Both the position numbers and the translations under genes were made by a program. Below, one piece after another: positions 4,976-6,218 of a stretch of DNA of 6,218 nt. The first letter of the stretch is position 1. Every line of letters begins with the position of its first letter. Source of the DNA: Acidobacteriota bacterium (lineage in GTDB: Bacteria > Acidobacteriota > Terriglobia > Terriglobales > Acidobacteriaceae); assembly GCA_021793595.1 (NCBI GenBank), contig JAJYSL010000260.1, positions 1 through 6,218 on the forward strand, read 5' to 3'. The notes beneath the pieces are model-generated. The model was not told the DNA's origin. It searched no databases and saw only the letters and a list, made by a program, of their open reading frames with translations.

Positions 4976-6218
4976 CCGTTCCGTCTCCTCTCATCCAACT
5001 GCTTTCCGTTTTGATCTATCAATTCCACAATCAGCGGCATCTGCCCAAAGGCATGGGTAGAACAGCTGAGACATGGATCGAAGGTGCGAATTACGGCTTC
5101 CACGCGGTTTAGCATCCCATCCGTTAGATGGTTGCCATCGACATAGTGATGGGCAACCTGCAGAATGCCGCGATTCATCGCCTTGTTGTTCTGGCCAGTG
5201 GCAATCACCAGATTGGCCCAGAGAATCCGACCGTTCTCATCGACCTTGTAGTGATGCATTAGGGTGCCGCGCGGGGCCTCGGCGACACCGGAGCCCTCGA
5301 GACTGTTGACGCCCGCTGTGGCGCGAACGTGGGTGTCGAGAATATCGGGCTCGGCCAAGATGCGCTCGATGGTCTCGATGCCGTGCAGAATCTCAATGAG
5401 ACGGGCGTAATGGTAGTAGAACGACCCAAGGACAGGACCCTCGGCCAGCGTCTTGAATTCGCGCAGTTCCACGTCTGCCCGGGGAGTGCCGGTATGGTCT
5501 ACCAGATTCAGTCGCGCCAGCGGTCCAACCCGATAGCAGCCCTCGGGATAGCCCATTTTCCGGTAATACGGAAATTTCATGAACGTGAACGGTTCCACAG
5601 CCTCGCCAAATTCCCGATCGAATGCGGCGGCCTCCAGTTCATCCACAACGATGTTTCCGGCCGCGTCCATCAGACGTAGCGTGCCGTCGGTAAACTCCAG
5701 GCCGCCGTCAGGAGGCATGAGGCCGAGAAACATGCTGGGGAAATTTGCGAAGACAGCGGCTTCTTCCTGGAATTTGTCGGCGATCTGCTTGTAGGCATCG
5801 AGGGCCAGCAGGATACTGGCGCAGGATTCCGGCACCATGGCCAGAATTTCATCACGCTTGTCGATCGTCAGCGGCTCGGTGACACCGCCAGGAACCACCC
5901 AGCCGGGATGTATCCTTTTCTTGCCAAGAATCTCGATGATCTGTTGGCCGAATCGTCGCAATTGCACTCCGGCGCGTCCGACCTGGGGCATGGCCTGGAC
6001 GACTCCAAAAATGTGGCGATTTTCTTTCTCGGTATCCATGCCCAGCAGCAAGTCCGGCGAGGAAAGATAGAAGAAACTGAGCGCATGGGATTGAATCATC
6101 TGCGCCAGGTTGAGAAGCCGCCGCAGCTTGGCCGCTGTGGGCGGAATGGCTACGGCCAGAATTGCCTCGCAGGCTTTGGCGGAGGCAATCAGATGGCTGA
6201 CCGGGCAGATGCCACAGA
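4972..6218 (-). CDS. hoxH: [NiFe] hydrogenase large subunit, HoxH type (group 3d-like), 5'-partial
   Basis: Catalytic Ni-Fe subunit of a cytoplasmic bidirectional, NAD-linked hydrogenase. The frame is open through the right edge; 414 residues are visible and about 60 N-terminal residues are missing, judged from cyanobacterial HoxH. The L1 motif CGICPVSH is at 6193-6216, and L2 DPCLSCSTH at 5053-5079, giving the four cysteine ligands of the NiFe centre. Between them [74 protein letters not shown] and [13 protein letters not shown] follow HoxH closely. After His (5053-5055) a 26-residue tail, AFGQMPL to RRRNG, should be cut off by the endopeptidase encoded next, overlapping by 4 nt. The Met at 6099 is internal and not a start, since the frame upstream encodes L1. 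The diaphorase (HoxFU) and small subunit (HoxY) would be expected upstream, outside the window. Group 3d is judged from remembered similarity. Confidence 0.95.
   Translation of the reverse strand, partial: CGICPVSHLIASAKACEAILAVAIPPTAAKLRRLLNLAQMIQSHALSFFYLSSPDLLLGMDTEKENRHIFGVVQAMPQVGRAGVQLRRFGQQIIEILGKKRIHPGWVVPGGVTEPLTIDKRDEILAMVPESCASILLALDAYKQIADKFQEEAAVFANFPSMFLGLMPPDGGLEFTDGTLRLMDAAGNIVVDELEAAAFDREFGEAVEPFTFMKFPYYRKMGYPEGCYRVGPLARLNLVDHTGTPRADVELREFKTLAEGPVLGSFYYHYARLIEILHGIETIERILAEPDILDTHVRATAGVNSLEGSGVAEAPRGTLMHHYKVDENGRILWANLVIATGQNNKAMNRGILQVAHHYVDGNHLTDGMLNRVEAVIRTFDPCLSCSTHAFGQMPLIVELIDQNGKQLDERRRNG
4985..4990 (-). promoter_or_regulatory. Ribosome binding site of hoxW inside hoxH
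   Basis: On the minus strand this reads GAGGAG, 9 nt before the hoxW ATG and within the last codons of hoxH. Together with the ATGA overlap it supports coupled translation of substrate and protease. Confidence 0.65.

Noticed and set aside
4972..6099. Taking Met at 6099 as the hydrogenase large-subunit start
   Set aside because: The frame continues upstream to the window edge and encodes the essential CGICPVSH motif, so the gene is partial and this Met is internal.

Overview
All credible genes in this window lie on the minus strand, so the biological reading order runs from high to low coordinates: [NiFe] hydrogenase large subunit (cut by the right edge), its maturation endopeptidase, a tRNA-Gly(CCC), a secreted GH130-family glycosidase, a fused gamma-alpha subunit of a 2-oxoacid:ferredoxin oxidoreductase (OFOR), and its beta subunit (cut by the left edge). 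The GC content looks moderately high (roughly 55-60% by eye). Gene content and protein style (gamma-alpha fused KorA of about 590 aa, HoxH-type hydrogenase, secreted GH130) suggest a free-living bacterium, perhaps Acidobacteriota or a similar soil or sediment lineage. That assignment is inference from gene style, with no marker gene to prove it.

Right part (4354-6218): hoxH and hoxW overlap by ATGA (4 nt), so the endopeptidase is translationally coupled to its substrate. hoxH shows both Ni-binding cysteine motifs, one at the extreme window edge (CGICPVSH) and one near the C-terminus (DPCLSCSTH), followed by a 26-residue tail that the endopeptidase should remove. A tRNA-Gly(CCC) with encoded CCA begins only 16 nt after the hoxW stop in the same orientation and may sit on the hydrogenase transcript.

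Middle (2644-4353): a 181-bp gap holds a candidate promoter, a short direct repeat and a leader hairpin ahead of the GH130 gene. The GH130 protein has a signal peptide and an Asn where, by my alignment from memory, phosphorylases of the family have a phosphate-contacting His. The 400 bp after it contain a possible 65-codon ORF (ATGA overlap), a perfect 8-bp hairpin just behind that ORF, and two overlapping sigma70-like candidates for the next operon.

Left part (1-2643): korA and korB form an operon with a 75-bp gap. KorA supplies the gamma and pyrimidine-binding alpha domains; KorB supplies the thiamine-diphosphate and [4Fe-4S] site. Together they would oxidise a 2-oxoacid (2-oxoglutarate or pyruvate) to an acyl-CoA with ferredoxin as acceptor, or run in reverse. 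Hydrogenase and OFOR are both low-potential redox modules, but they are separated by a tRNA and a carbohydrate enzyme, so functional linkage is only suggestive. I see no CRISPR array, insertion sequence, phage gene or convincing novel multi-gene system. The window is mostly ordinary metabolism with a few points worth checking.
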